A stretch of 64,000 nucleotides of DNA, taken from G963669295 sp963669295 (GTDB lineage Bacteria; Bacteroidota; Bacteroidia; Flavobacteriales_D; CALLUQ01). The notes under the pieces were generated by a model, which was not told where the DNA came from, ran no database searches, and saw nothing but the letters and a program-made list of their open reading frames with translations. The stretch is taken from NCBI GenBank assembly GCA_963669295.1, contig OY769938.1, positions 3,348,001 through 3,412,000 on the forward strand, read 5' to 3'. A program made the translations under genes and the position numbers. Each line of letters starts with the position of its first letter. Position 1 is the stretch's first letter. This document shows positions 54,129 to 63,303 of the stretch, in pieces.

Positions 54129-54635
54129 TCACGCTTTCAACCGATAGGTTTCTTCAAACTCTTGCTTTGCGATGCGATACACTTCTGTAAGCTGGTTGAT
54201 GTTGGGGCATACCAATAGATCGCCTTGTTTGCATACCATGGGCTCGCCCCAGGGGGCTGTAAAATAAAACTCCGATGCTACCTTTAGCTGTTGCAACAAC
54301 TGTGTGGTGGCTACTATGGCCTTGCACTTGCCTTTGGCTTTAAACACTTCCCATGTTTGGTTGGTGATGCCGGTGGTGGCATAACGCTGCTCAAACTTAT
54401 AGCTGGAAACAATGTATTGTTCCTGGGCGGTAGTGTTGTTTTGCACCACCCAATCGCCCGCTTCGGCATAATTCACTGTTTCCCGACCATCGCTGGTAAT
54501 CGATACTACTTTTTCGCCAATAAGGGCCGGACGGGCATTTACTTGTTGGTACTTTTCGTAGATGGGGGCGGTTTCAAATGCCTCCTGAAGTGCAGCGATT
54601 AATGTTTCCTGGTTGTATGTGGGAGTGGTGGTCAT
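54129..54635 (-). CDS. Conserved hypothetical protein with PGDYG-like core
   Basis: 168 aa, soluble. The central ETVNYAEAGDWVVQNNTTAQ with YIVSSYKFEQRY resembles small PGDYG-type proteins, which keep a GD-W/Y core; the resemblance is modest. The C-terminal APWGEPMVCKQGDLLVCPNI region is also ordered. The start codon directly abuts the murQ stop, so it is co-transcribed with murQ. Function unknown. Confidence 0.6.
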   Translation of the reverse strand: MTTTPTYNQETLIAALQEAFETAPIYEKYQQVNARPALIGEKVVSITSDGRETVNYAEAGDWVVQNNTTAQEQYIVSSYKFEQRYATTGITNQTWEVFKAKGKCKAIVATTQLLQQLKVASEFYFTAPWGEPMVCKQGDLLVCPNINQLTEVYRIAKQEFEETYRLKA

Positions 54636-55442
54636 TTAGTGTTTTCCCGCTTCAATGGCTTTGCGCACACTGCCGTGTGTTTTTAAGAGCTCGTTGGCAG
54701 CCTCATAAGAAATGTCGAGCCCTTTCATTACCATCTTTGTGCCGCGGTCTACAAGCTTGTTGTTGCTCAATTGCATGTCTACCATCTTGTTGCCCTTCAC
54801 GCGGCCCAGGCGAATCATTACTGAGGTGGTGAGCATGTTGAGCACCAGCTTTTGGGCGGTACCCGATTTCATGCGGGTGCTTCCGGTTACAAATTCGGGG
54901 CCTACCACCGCTTCAATAGGGTACTGCGCTGTAACGGCCAATGGACTGCCAGCATTGCAGGTAATGGCACCTGTAGTGATGTTGTTGGCATTGCATTGTT
55001 GGAGGGCACCTACCACGTACGGTGTGGTTCCCGAAGCGGCAATGCCTACCACCACATCGTCGGCACCTACCTCGTGCTCTTGCAAGTCGTTCCAGCCACC
55101 ATCAACATCATCTTCAGCAAATTCTACGGCCTTGCGAATGGCACTATCGCCCCCCGCAATCAGTCCTATCACCAACCCGTGCGGCACCCCGTAAGTGGGC
55201 GGACACTCCGAAGCATCTACTATGCCCAATCTGCCGCTCGTACCCGCACCGAGGTAAAAAAGCCGGCCTCCTTGCTGCATTTTTTCTACCACTACATTTA
55301 CCAATGCTTCAATTTGTGGAATCACCTTTTCCACCGCATGAGGCACTGTTTTGTCTTCTTTATTGATGTTGTGCAATAACTCTTGCACACTCATTTGCTC
55401 CAGGTGGTCGTAATGCGAATCGTTTTCGGTTGTTCTGTTCAT
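54636..55442 (-). CDS. murQ: N-acetylmuramic acid 6-phosphate etherase
   Basis: 268 aa, SIS-domain enzyme that removes the lactyl ether from MurNAc-6-phosphate during cell-wall recycling. GGRLFYLGAGTSGRLGIVDA, then SECPPTYG, VVVGIAASGTTPYV, GPEFVTGSTRMKSGTAQKLV, then NMLTTSVMIRLGRVKGNKMV are the family signature with the catalytic Glu present. It is a little shorter than the usual 300 aa. No MurNAc kinase (AnmK/AmgK) or MurP transporter is in the window. It lies between the M14 peptidase gene and the PGDYG-like gene on one strand with almost no gaps. Confidence 0.95.
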   Translation of the reverse strand: MNRTTENDSHYDHLEQMSVQELLHNINKEDKTVPHAVEKVIPQIEALVNVVVEKMQQGGRLFYLGAGTSGRLGIVDASECPPTYGVPHGLVIGLIAGGDSAIRKAVEFAEDDVDGGWNDLQEHEVGADDVVVGIAASGTTPYVVGALQQCNANNITTGAITCNAGSPLAVTAQYPIEAVVGPEFVTGSTRMKSGTAQKLVLNMLTTSVMIRLGRVKGNKMVDMQLSNNKLVDRGTKMVMKGLDISYEAANELLKTHGSVRKAIEAGKH

Positions 55443-55446
55443 GCAC

Positions 55447-58143
55447 CTAATGTTGATGTTCTTCTTCTTGCTGTGTTTTTTTGTCTTCTTTCTTAAGAGG
55501 GGCAGCTACCGCACCGCCCTCCACCAGGTTGCCAAAAAATAGGGCATTGAGGAATACCTTGTTGGTGCCGTACCAAAAGGCCCTGAAGTTGGGATTGTCG
55601 GCAAAGCATGTTACCCTTCCACGTCCCTGTCCGCTAACCACTACGGTAGCAGAGCTTTTCAGTTGCTCGATGTTTTTATCGGAAATGTAGCCGCTAACAA
55701 GCGGATTGCTAGTGTATCGAATAGGCGTGGCATAGTTGTTTTTGGCCGGTTTCATAAAGGAGGTGCCCCTTCTAAAAAAAGGCAGTTCTTTGTGGTGATA
55801 GCCATAGAGTAGGGGGTGGGTTAAATCTGCACTGGTATTGACAATGGCACCACCAATGACTTGTGCCCCATAGTTGTTGCCAAGATTGGCATAAGCTTTT
55901 GGAGCCGAAGAGGTGTCTTTATCGGCTTTTTTGTATTCTACATGTGCCAGCCCTTTGCCCTTTAGCCATTGCACGGCACCTTTAATGGCCACCAGGTTGC
56001 CGCCATCGTTGAGCCACGTTTTTAGCTTGCTCAATCCCGAACTGTTGATGCCACCATAGCTGCCATCGGCCATAATGATGGTGGTATACTTGTGCAGTTT
56101 AGCGTAGTTAAAGGTGTTGATGTCTACTACCGCTACATCAATGTCGAAACGATGATCGAGCAGGTGCCAAATTTCTCCGGCATCGTAGCTGCGTACTCCG
56201 TTGCCAGCCAGCAGCATAATTTTTTGTCGTTTTACCTTGCGGAAGCTGGAGCTGCCCAGGTCGGCAAACCCATCGGTAAGGCCGGTGGCTTTGTGTGCTT
56301 CACTTCCCACTTGCGCTTCATTTTCGTTGCTCAAGCCGGTGCTTACCCCAAAAATATCGATGCCCTCGCGCGCAGCCAGTTTTTGCAGGTACCCCCCAAG
56401 CTTACTGCTGCTCACCGGTTGATTTTGTGCCGGAATAAAAATGCTGCCCCTGCCCAATGCAAATGTTGGATGCTCGTTCAAGTAGTTGCTAGGTACAGCC
56501 TTATTGCTCACTGGCTTAGTGGCTACCTTGGCGATCAAGCCTTTTTTCAAAATGGCATTCAACACACGCGGAGCTTCATAAGGGTTCCAATTGAACAGGT
56601 ACCCAATTTTGCTGGTGCCCCCAATTAAGCGCCCTTGCTTTGCAGGAACACTGGTCACCACTTCATGGTTGTTGCGATAGGCTTTTTTGCTGATGGGGTG
56701 CAGGGCTACATTAAAAGCACGATCCAATGTCCAGGCTGAAACATCGTAAAACAAGCTGTCTAAAAATTCAGTGCGACGCTCAAACATGGCTTTAATTAAA
56801 TGGTATTGCGGCTGTTGCAGCTCAACGAGGTAAGTATGGTCTTTCAACAACACCTGGTTGCCTGCCTTCACATCTTGCTTCGGGCGTTTCACCTGGATGT
56901 TGTGTTGCAACAATACTTCTACCAAATGGTTGACGCGCGAGGGGTCGTGGTTGTCGTTCAATGCATAGGCAGCCACAGGATCGCCATTGGCGGCCTTGAT
57001 GGCATCGGCATAAAAGTCGCGTTGGTAGTTCAACAACTCTTCGCGCAATTCGCGTGCTGCCTGTAAAGTAGAAAGCGAAGTAACGAACTGGTTGCGAATG
57101 GTAAAAGCAAAAGGCAGTTTTCCGTTTTCTGTATGTTGCAAATGTCCGCGCGAGCTGGCTTGTTCAAATAAAATGCCTACACAGCCATTCACATCAGGGT
57201 AGGTAGAACCTTTGCCATAATAGTAGTCGTCAAACGATTCTTTGGTGTAATACAACGACCCAATGCGGTCGAGTGCCGCAGCATGGTAGGTGGCTATTTT
57301 TCCAGTAAGCTCCTGGTTGGTACGTGGGGTATTGGGGTTGGTACGTGCCGGGATACCCGGTTGAAAGAAGTAGGTGGAGTTGCCTCCCATTTCGTGGTGA
57401 TCGGTCAGTACATTGGGTTTCCATTGGTGGAATTGCGCAATGCGGGCCTGACTTTCGGGATGTTGCACGGGCAACCAATCGCGGTTCAGGTCAAACCAGT
57501 AGTGGTTGGTACGCCCTCGTGGCCACGCTTCATTGTGCTCGCGGGTATTGCCATCGCCACTGGGGGTTTTGCTGCGGTGGGTATTCACCCAGGAAGCAAA
57601 ACGATTCAACCCATCGGGGTTAAGACAGGGATCGAGCAAAACAATGGTTTCGTTCAACAAACTATCCACAGCAGGACCTTGCGCTGCAGCAAGGTAGTAA
57701 GCCAGTACTACGGCTGCATTGCTACCACTCGATTCGTTGCCGTGCACACTGTACCCCTGGTATACCACAACAGGAAGGTTGCTTACATCCAATTCACTTG
57801 ATTTATTGGGGTCGCTCAATTGTGCATGTGCAGCTTGCAACCGTTTCATTACCTTTTGGTTTTCAGGAGATGAAATGGTGAGCAGCAACAACGGACGATC
57901 TTCATGGGTTTTTCCAGTTACTTCTAGCGTAATTCGGTCAGAAGCATTGGCCACCATACGCATGTAATACACCAATTGGTCGTGACTTACATGCCACTTG
58001 CCTACTTCGTAACCCAAAATAGCTTCAGGGGTAGGAATATTTTTGTTGTACGTAACGTTTTTGGGCAGGTAATAGTCCAATGGCTTTTGCGCCATGCTTA
58101 CCTGCATTGTAAGCAACAATGCCAAAGCAGCCAATAATCTCAT
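55447..58143 (-). CDS. M14-family zinc carboxypeptidase-like secreted protein
   Basis: 898 aa with signal peptide (ending QVSMAQ). The M14 domain (about 40-390) has His134 and Glu137 in YSVHGNESSG, LLDPCLNPDGLNRFASW, FDLNRDWLPVQHPES with VLTDHHEMGG supplying the third His, and FEQASSRG. A long C-terminal part ends in a class-I-glutamine-amidotransferase-like fold (about 660-830: IMLLAGNGVRSYDAGEIWHL, LKTWLNDGGNLVAIKGAV) and a His/Glu/Lys-rich tail. It is probably periplasmic. It starts 4 nt from murQ on the same strand, suggesting a shared transcript. Confidence 0.88.
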   Translation of the reverse strand: MRLLAALALLLTMQVSMAQKPLDYYLPKNVTYNKNIPTPEAILGYEVGKWHVSHDQLVYYMRMVANASDRITLEVTGKTHEDRPLLLLTISSPENQKVMKRLQAAHAQLSDPNKSSELDVSNLPVVVYQGYSVHGNESSGSNAAVVLAYYLAAAQGPAVDSLLNETIVLLDPCLNPDGLNRFASWVNTHRSKTPSGDGNTREHNEAWPRGRTNHYWFDLNRDWLPVQHPESQARIAQFHQWKPNVLTDHHEMGGNSTYFFQPGIPARTNPNTPRTNQELTGKIATYHAAALDRIGSLYYTKESFDDYYYGKGSTYPDVNGCVGILFEQASSRGHLQHTENGKLPFAFTIRNQFVTSLSTLQAARELREELLNYQRDFYADAIKAANGDPVAAYALNDNHDPSRVNHLVEVLLQHNIQVKRPKQDVKAGNQVLLKDHTYLVELQQPQYHLIKAMFERRTEFLDSLFYDVSAWTLDRAFNVALHPISKKAYRNNHEVVTSVPAKQGRLIGGTSKIGYLFNWNPYEAPRVLNAILKKGLIAKVATKPVSNKAVPSNYLNEHPTFALGRGSIFIPAQNQPVSSSKLGGYLQKLAAREGIDIFGVSTGLSNENEAQVGSEAHKATGLTDGFADLGSSSFRKVKRQKIMLLAGNGVRSYDAGEIWHLLDHRFDIDVAVVDINTFNYAKLHKYTTIIMADGSYGGINSSGLSKLKTWLNDGGNLVAIKGAVQWLKGKGLAHVEYKKADKDTSSAPKAYANLGNNYGAQVIGGAIVNTSADLTHPLLYGYHHKELPFFRRGTSFMKPAKNNYATPIRYTSNPLVSGYISDKNIEQLKSSATVVVSGQGRGRVTCFADNPNFRAFWYGTNKVFLNALFFGNLVEGGAVAAPLKKEDKKTQQEEEHQH

Positions 58144-58223
58144 GTGGTTCGTTTAATGCGTGAGAAATTTACGGTTTTTTAGTAAGCATAAAAAACCATT
58201 GACACGCAGTTTCTCGAATGGGA

Positions 58224-60614
58224 TTATAGCTTCACCAGCCGGTGCGTGTAAATCCGGTTATCGACCATGAGTTGCACCAGGTAGATGCCGCTTTCTGTGG
58301 CATCAAACAGGTAGCGATGATTTCCCGCAGCCTGCATGCCATCTGCCAATTGTGCAAGGGTTCTTCCTTGCATATCGAGCACCCTTAGTGTAACGCGGCT
58401 GTTGGTGTTGAGTTGATAGCTGATGTTGGTAGTGCCATTAAACGGGTTGGGAAAGCTTGTGAGTGCCACATCGTTTTGGAACAGCTCTCCTACAGCAACA
58501 GAAAAATCCAATGTATCGCACCAGGTGGCATCGCAACCATTTTCGCTCACGGTAAGGCAGGCAATGTAGCTGCCATTGGTATAGGTATGAGTAGGGTTGG
58601 TTTGGGTAGAAGTGTTGCCATCGCCAAAATCCCAAAAATAGGTAGCCGTACCACTTTGGTGATTGGCCGTAAAGGAGGCATCGTTACCATTTTGAACCGT
58701 GCTAAAGGTGGCATCGGTTTCGGGGTGCACGGTAATGGTAAACGAACAAACAGCGATGTTGCCCGCTACGTCGGTTACGGTATATTCTTGTGTGGTAGTG
58801 CCTACAGGGAAAGCGTCGCCCGAGCTGTAGCCACTGCCATCACTTTGCATTGTGATGGCGCCTGAGCAGTTGTCGACACCCACAGGTAATGTATATACCA
58901 CCAACGAATCGCAAATGGAAACGTCTGGTGGACATACAATGGTTGGAGCAATGGTATCTAACACCGTTACGGTGGCGGTACAGGTGGTAGTGTTGCTGAA
59001 ATCGCTGGCAGTTAAGGTCACAGTGTTTGCTCCAATATCGGCACAGCTGAAGGTAGTAGTACTCACACTAAGGGTAGGTGCGCCACAGTTGTCGGTTGAC
59101 CCATTATCGATGTCGGCTTCGGTAATGGATGCATTGCCATTGACGTCGAGGTAAACGGTGAGGTTGTTGCATTGCGCTACTGGTGCTATGGTATCTAACA
59201 CAGTTACGGTAGCATTGCAGGTACTGCTGTTGCCATTGGCATCTTCTACGGTTAAAGTTACCGTATTGATGCCAAGGTCGTTGCACGTAAACGAAGTTTG
59301 ACTGAGCTGAAGTGTTGGAGTACCGCAGTTATCAGTTGATCCATTGTCGATGGCTGCAGCAGTAATGGTGGCCATGCCATTGCCATCGAGGTAAGCAGTA
59401 ATGTTTTGGCAGTTGGCAATGGGGGGAACAAGATCGGCAATGGTGATGGTAGTGGTGCTTGAATCGGGGCAAGGACCAGCAGTGGTGTAAGTAATGGTGT
59501 AGGTGCCTTGTTGACTGGAAGCGAGGTCTATTTCACCAGTACTGCCATCGATAACAAGACCAACAGGAGTGGCAGCAAAAGCACCACCTTGTGTACCGGT
59601 AATGGTAGGAGTAGGATTGGCATCGTTCGGACAATAATCGTTGGCACCATACCCAAACGAAGGATTGTCGATGGTATTTACCTGGATGGTAATGCTATCG
59701 CACACTCCGGTAAGTTCGTCAACACACCCGGTGCCATCTTCACCACGAATGTAGTAGGTGGTGCTGGGCAGGGTAGGGGTAACCACCAATGTGTTACTGG
59801 CTGTACTATCAATAAGGGTGCCTCCACACGATCCGCTGTATACATGCCATTGGGTGGCGTCGTTTAGGTTGGCGCCCGTCCAATCGAGGGTAACTGTATC
59901 GCCATCACACACGGTAGTAGGGGTAGCAGTAATTACTGGTACATCGGGGTCGTTGCAGGGGAGTGATCCTTGCACCAAAATATCGTCGATGGCAAATTCT
60001 TCGTGCGCTCCTTGCGAACCAAAGTAGATGCGTAGCCGCAGGTTGCTTCCAGTGCCTGAAAGCGATTCCAAAAATACCTGGGAGTTTTGGTTGGTAGGCA
60101 CATCGTCGCCACTGCCGGTAATGCCATTGTCTAAGGCATCGTAGTAGCACCTGCCATTGTTGCTCCCACCAAAAAAGTGAGCTTGTTGCCATGGCGTAGC
60201 ATCAATGCGATATTCAACGCGTACAAAATCACTGGATTCGTAAATGAAACCATCGCTGCCCCTGGGTGCTGCAAAGCGAATGCTAAGGGTAAGGTTGGTA
60301 TAGCCTGCAATGCTAAAAAGGTCGGTTTGAAGGTAGGGGATGCCAAACACCCCAGCACCGTCGTAATCTTCGCAAGCCACAATGTTGCCACTAAACCCGG
60401 TGGTGGTATTGCCAAAAGGAAAACCTCCAGGGGTTCCTTTAGCAATGTAGTCGGTAGCAATGGGAGTAAAAGCAATGGGGTTGGCCGCACCATCGTACAA
60501 CTGATAAGTATCGAAATCGGTGCCTTCAAAATCTTGTGAGTAAAGTGTGGCTTGTGCAAAGGTGGCCATTGGAAGAACAGCGACTAGCAGGAGGGAAAGT
60601 AAATTTATTTTCAT
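58224..60614 (-). CDS. Secreted multidomain Ig/HYR/PKD protein with T9SS type A tail
   Basis: 796 aa with signal peptide (ending MATFAQ). An N-terminal jelly roll (about 20-215: ATLYSQDFEGTDFDTYQLYD, LRLRIYFGSQGAHEEFAIDD) is followed by an Ig-like module and two near-identical HYR-type repeats (NCQNITAYLDGNGMATITAA; QCNNLTVYLDVNGNASITEA; each with DNGSTDNCG). Further HYR and PKD modules (YFWDFGDGNTSTQTNPTHTY) precede the tail TSFPNPFNGTTNISYQLNTN ending GIYLVQLMVDNRIYTHRLVK. The middle Ig unit (NPSFGYGANDYCPNDANPTP) resembles the repeat unit of the giant adhesin at 42324. Probably an adhesin. Confidence 0.82.
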   Translation of the reverse strand: MKINLLSLLLVAVLPMATFAQATLYSQDFEGTDFDTYQLYDGAANPIAFTPIATDYIAKGTPGGFPFGNTTTGFSGNIVACEDYDGAGVFGIPYLQTDLFSIAGYTNLTLSIRFAAPRGSDGFIYESSDFVRVEYRIDATPWQQAHFFGGSNNGRCYYDALDNGITGSGDDVPTNQNSQVFLESLSGTGSNLRLRIYFGSQGAHEEFAIDDILVQGSLPCNDPDVPVITATPTTVCDGDTVTLDWTGANLNDATQWHVYSGSCGGTLIDSTASNTLVVTPTLPSTTYYIRGEDGTGCVDELTGVCDSITIQVNTIDNPSFGYGANDYCPNDANPTPTITGTQGGAFAATPVGLVIDGSTGEIDLASSQQGTYTITYTTAGPCPDSSTTTITIADLVPPIANCQNITAYLDGNGMATITAAAIDNGSTDNCGTPTLQLSQTSFTCNDLGINTVTLTVEDANGNSSTCNATVTVLDTIAPVAQCNNLTVYLDVNGNASITEADIDNGSTDNCGAPTLSVSTTTFSCADIGANTVTLTASDFSNTTTCTATVTVLDTIAPTIVCPPDVSICDSLVVYTLPVGVDNCSGAITMQSDGSGYSSGDAFPVGTTTQEYTVTDVAGNIAVCSFTITVHPETDATFSTVQNGNDASFTANHQSGTATYFWDFGDGNTSTQTNPTHTYTNGSYIACLTVSENGCDATWCDTLDFSVAVGELFQNDVALTSFPNPFNGTTNISYQLNTNSRVTLRVLDMQGRTLAQLADGMQAAGNHRYLFDATESGIYLVQLMVDNRIYTHRLVKL

Positions 60615-60752
60615 AGTGGAGCAGATGAATAACGTTATTTAATATAGTAATTTTTGGGTATAACAGCACCATTTTTTGTTTGAGGCACTTGTTTCTAGGG
60701 TAAAGTGCCTATTTGTTGTGATGAATGCATAGCACCTGGTAATAGCTGCCAT

Positions 60753-60784
60753 AAAAAACGCCCCTTGATGACCATCAAGGGGCG
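60753..60784 (-). terminator. Rho-independent terminator of the LSDAT-SLATT gene
   Basis: On the minus strand CGCCCCTTGATG pairs perfectly with CATCAAGGGGCG around a 2-nt loop (60784-60759), followed by six T (60758-60753). It is a strong intrinsic terminator about 55 nt after the stop codon at 60840. Confidence 0.88.
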
Positions 60785-60839
60785 ATGTAGAGGAAGTTAG
60801 TTTAGTTAGTAGTAAATGCTTCCTCAGCAGTTTATATTT

Positions 60840-62843
60840 TTATTCCGCTCCTGTTTCATCAGGATCTTCTGTTGTTGCTTCAGGAGTTTCTGGTGCTCGT
60901 TCAATTTCAGTGGCCGTCACTTCATGGTGGTCTTCCTGCGGGTTGAAATTATCGGGCATCAATTCCTGCTGTTGCGCTTGCTTTTCTTGCGCTTGTTGCA
61001 TGCGCTTGATCCATGCCGATAGCTCAGAGCCCAAAATGGTTTCGGTTTGTTCCACCAGGTTATCAATGTTTTCATGGTGTTGCTTTTCGTCAGCCGTTAA
61101 GGCATCCCACCAGAATAAAATGTTCTCCAAATCGGAAGCGGTTTGATTGTAGGTCATCAAGTTGGTTTCCGTTTGCTGGTATTCGAGGTACGATACAATG
61201 GCAGCACTTACAGCAGTAGTGAAGGCGATCCATAAATCGAGCCCCACAGCAGCCAATAAGGTACTTAAACCCCCAATGCCAATGGTAATCCAATTCAGTC
61301 GTTTTAACTTCCTTTCCAGCGTATTGGTTTTGCCTACAAAATAATTCAGCTGATCGCCAATACGAATCAATACATAGACTTCAGCAGTCATCGGACTAAA
61401 CCCATCGTCTTTTTCGCTAGCACCATACATGTTATTAGGAATGGGGCCTTCGTAAGGCTTTAATGCCGATTCGTTGACATCGCTTTTCATTACCTGGCTG
61501 CTGATGGCTTTTAATTGCTCGGCCAGTTTTAAGCTACGCGATTGCTCTTTTGTTTGCTCATCGCTGTAGATGCCCGATTGCATTCGGTACGAATAAATCT
61601 CACGCTTAATAGCTTCTGCTCCAGGACGCAAGGTCAGCCACTTGGTACTGTACTTAAATTTATTGGTCGCTGCCAGCATCACTGAAATTACAATAGGAGC
61701 AACAATAATGATCTTATCAAGAATTTGATAGGTGATGTACCAGCTGATGTTTTCTAGCCGTTCGGCCAGGTTTTCATCCAACATCTTGCTAAAGGCTTCT
61801 TCCCGTACTTCATCCGCACTTTCAGGAGTAGTTGCACTGGTAGCACTTCCCTCAGAGGGGTCGTCGCCCATGTCTTCCAAAAAGCTCAAGTCCACATCTT
61901 CGGGAAACAATTGGGTTTTAATAAGGGCCAATAGGGTGATGAGTACCCCAATGAAGATGATCCAGTTTTGTAGTTTAAAGTAGCGTTTTTGCTGTCTGCC
62001 AGCATTGGTATCGTAAAGGGCTAAAAGTTTCCATGCTTGAAACAATACCCTGTCGGCAATGTGTTGGTTGATCTTGGTTTTTAATCGCTCTACTTTTTCG
62101 TTTAAACCAAATACTTCAAAGGTGCCATCATCGATGATTTCATTGAAGATGCGGTCGGAGGAAGTTTTTACTAGAGCAGGCTTTTTAGCCACAAAAATCT
62201 TTTTGATTTTATCGATGATGCGAAAGAAGCGTTTTTTGCGCTTGACCTTTTTGGCAGCAAGATGCTTAGCAATTTGATCGGCCAATCCTCCACTGCCTGC
62301 TATCAATACAATGGGCCATCCTTTGCGTACACTTTCTACTACTTCCAACTTTGTTTGCTCATCGCCGCCAGCCAATACGGTAACTACCGAAGCACCTTTT
62401 GCTAAATGCTCCGCGAGTTGAAACGTTAATTTTACCTCGTTCCAATTGGGATCGCTGGTAGCTACAAAATGGGTATGGTTAGGGTTGAGTGTTTCGGTGC
62501 TGTTGGAAATGCCAATTAAATTGGTTTGATGTGAGCGGTCGGCAACGCCATCGCCCATCAACTGCATGATGCCTTGCTGATCGCCATTGCCAATGATGTT
62601 GGCATTGCCAGCTATGGCCGCAGGAGCAATGGCACGACTGAAGATTTCAGACAGGTCTTTTTCGCCAGTGGTTCCGCACACTACTATTACCGATTGCTGT
62701 ACAGTCAATTGAAGTGATGCAATGATTTGTTGTGGGTCGCTATGTGCTGGTGGTTCTACTAGCTGGGCAGTACGACCATTGGGGAAATTCAATTCCCTTA
62801 CATCAAATGCAGTATTTCCGGTTTCCTCTGGCATTGGAACCAT
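60840..62843 (-). CDS. LSDAT (TRPM-type SLOG) fused to two SLATT-like membrane modules
   Basis: 667 aa. Residues about 15-200 match LSDAT, the nucleotide-ligand-sensing SLOG domain also found in TRPM channels: VIVVCGTTGEKDLSEIFSR, GNGDQQGIMQLMGDGVADRS, NHTHFVATSD, VVTVLAGGDEQTKLEVVESV and VLIAGSGGLADQIAKHLA. A basic linker leads to paired membrane helices at about 293-309 and 373-391, followed by KWLTLRPGAEAIKREIYSYR and MQSGIYSDE, typical of SLATT/DUF4231 proteins. A second pair at about 518-534 and 537-553 is followed by YNQTASDLENILFWWDAL, again SLATT-like. The tail is acidic. In conflict systems SLATT domains are predicted pore-forming effectors gated by nucleotide signals. A second in-frame start (MPEE) exists at 62834. 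Confidence 0.82.
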   Translation of the reverse strand: MVPMPEETGNTAFDVRELNFPNGRTAQLVEPPAHSDPQQIIASLQLTVQQSVIVVCGTTGEKDLSEIFSRAIAPAAIAGNANIIGNGDQQGIMQLMGDGVADRSHQTNLIGISNSTETLNPNHTHFVATSDPNWNEVKLTFQLAEHLAKGASVVTVLAGGDEQTKLEVVESVRKGWPIVLIAGSGGLADQIAKHLAAKKVKRKKRFFRIIDKIKKIFVAKKPALVKTSSDRIFNEIIDDGTFEVFGLNEKVERLKTKINQHIADRVLFQAWKLLALYDTNAGRQQKRYFKLQNWIIFIGVLITLLALIKTQLFPEDVDLSFLEDMGDDPSEGSATSATTPESADEVREEAFSKMLDENLAERLENISWYITYQILDKIIIVAPIVISVMLAATNKFKYSTKWLTLRPGAEAIKREIYSYRMQSGIYSDEQTKEQSRSLKLAEQLKAISSQVMKSDVNESALKPYEGPIPNNMYGASEKDDGFSPMTAEVYVLIRIGDQLNYFVGKTNTLERKLKRLNWITIGIGGLSTLLAAVGLDLWIAFTTAVSAAIVSYLEYQQTETNLMTYNQTASDLENILFWWDALTADEKQHHENIDNLVEQTETILGSELSAWIKRMQQAQEKQAQQQELMPDNFNPQEDHHEVTATEIERAPETPEATTEDPDETGAE

Positions 62844-62949
62844 TTATACTAAGGATTGTTGAAAAGGTTACTAATTTTTTTGTGGTTACTACCGTTTTGA
62901 AGGGTGAAATGGTTGGTTTTTAATGGTTTACAGTTGTTGTACGGAGGGT

Positions 62950-63300
62950 TTAATCCGGCCTTTTACGGGTAAATTCAGACCGTGTAGCCTTGTATTTAAT
63001 AGTCAATTGATAGGGGGTGAGTTGCTCAATGAGGTAGTGTTCGGCAATGCTATCGCCATATTGCAACAGCAAGCTGTCGTTTCCAAACAATTGGTAAGAG
63101 CCCTGAAAGGTAGCAGTGTCTAACACATCATCTTCCAGGTAGTAGGTGAGGGCAAAGGTGTGATCTTTTCGGATTTCCAATACACCTTTGTCTCCTTGCT
63201 CAAGGTGATTGAGGTACCACAGACCCAAAATATTTTTGGAGGGATTACACCGTTGTACACACAACGCGCATGCGAAAACTGCGATGAACGCTGCTTTCAT
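62950..63300 (-). CDS. Small secreted lipocalin-like protein
   Basis: 116 aa. The N-terminal hydrophobic segment KAAFIAVFACALCVQRCNPS could be a lipoprotein signal, although the Cys context is not a clean lipobox. NILGLWYLNHLEQGDKGVLE and IRKDHTFALTYYLEDDVLDT with a terminal strand LTIKYKATRSEF are the pattern of a lipocalin-like/DUF-type beta barrel. Function unknown. It starts 3 nt after the E1 gene stop on the same strand, so it is probably co-transcribed. Confidence 0.6.
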   Translation of the reverse strand: MKAAFIAVFACALCVQRCNPSKNILGLWYLNHLEQGDKGVLEIRKDHTFALTYYLEDDVLDTATFQGSYQLFGNDSLLLQYGDSIAEHYLIEQLTPYQLTIKYKATRSEFTRKRPD

Positions 63301-63303
63301 CCA

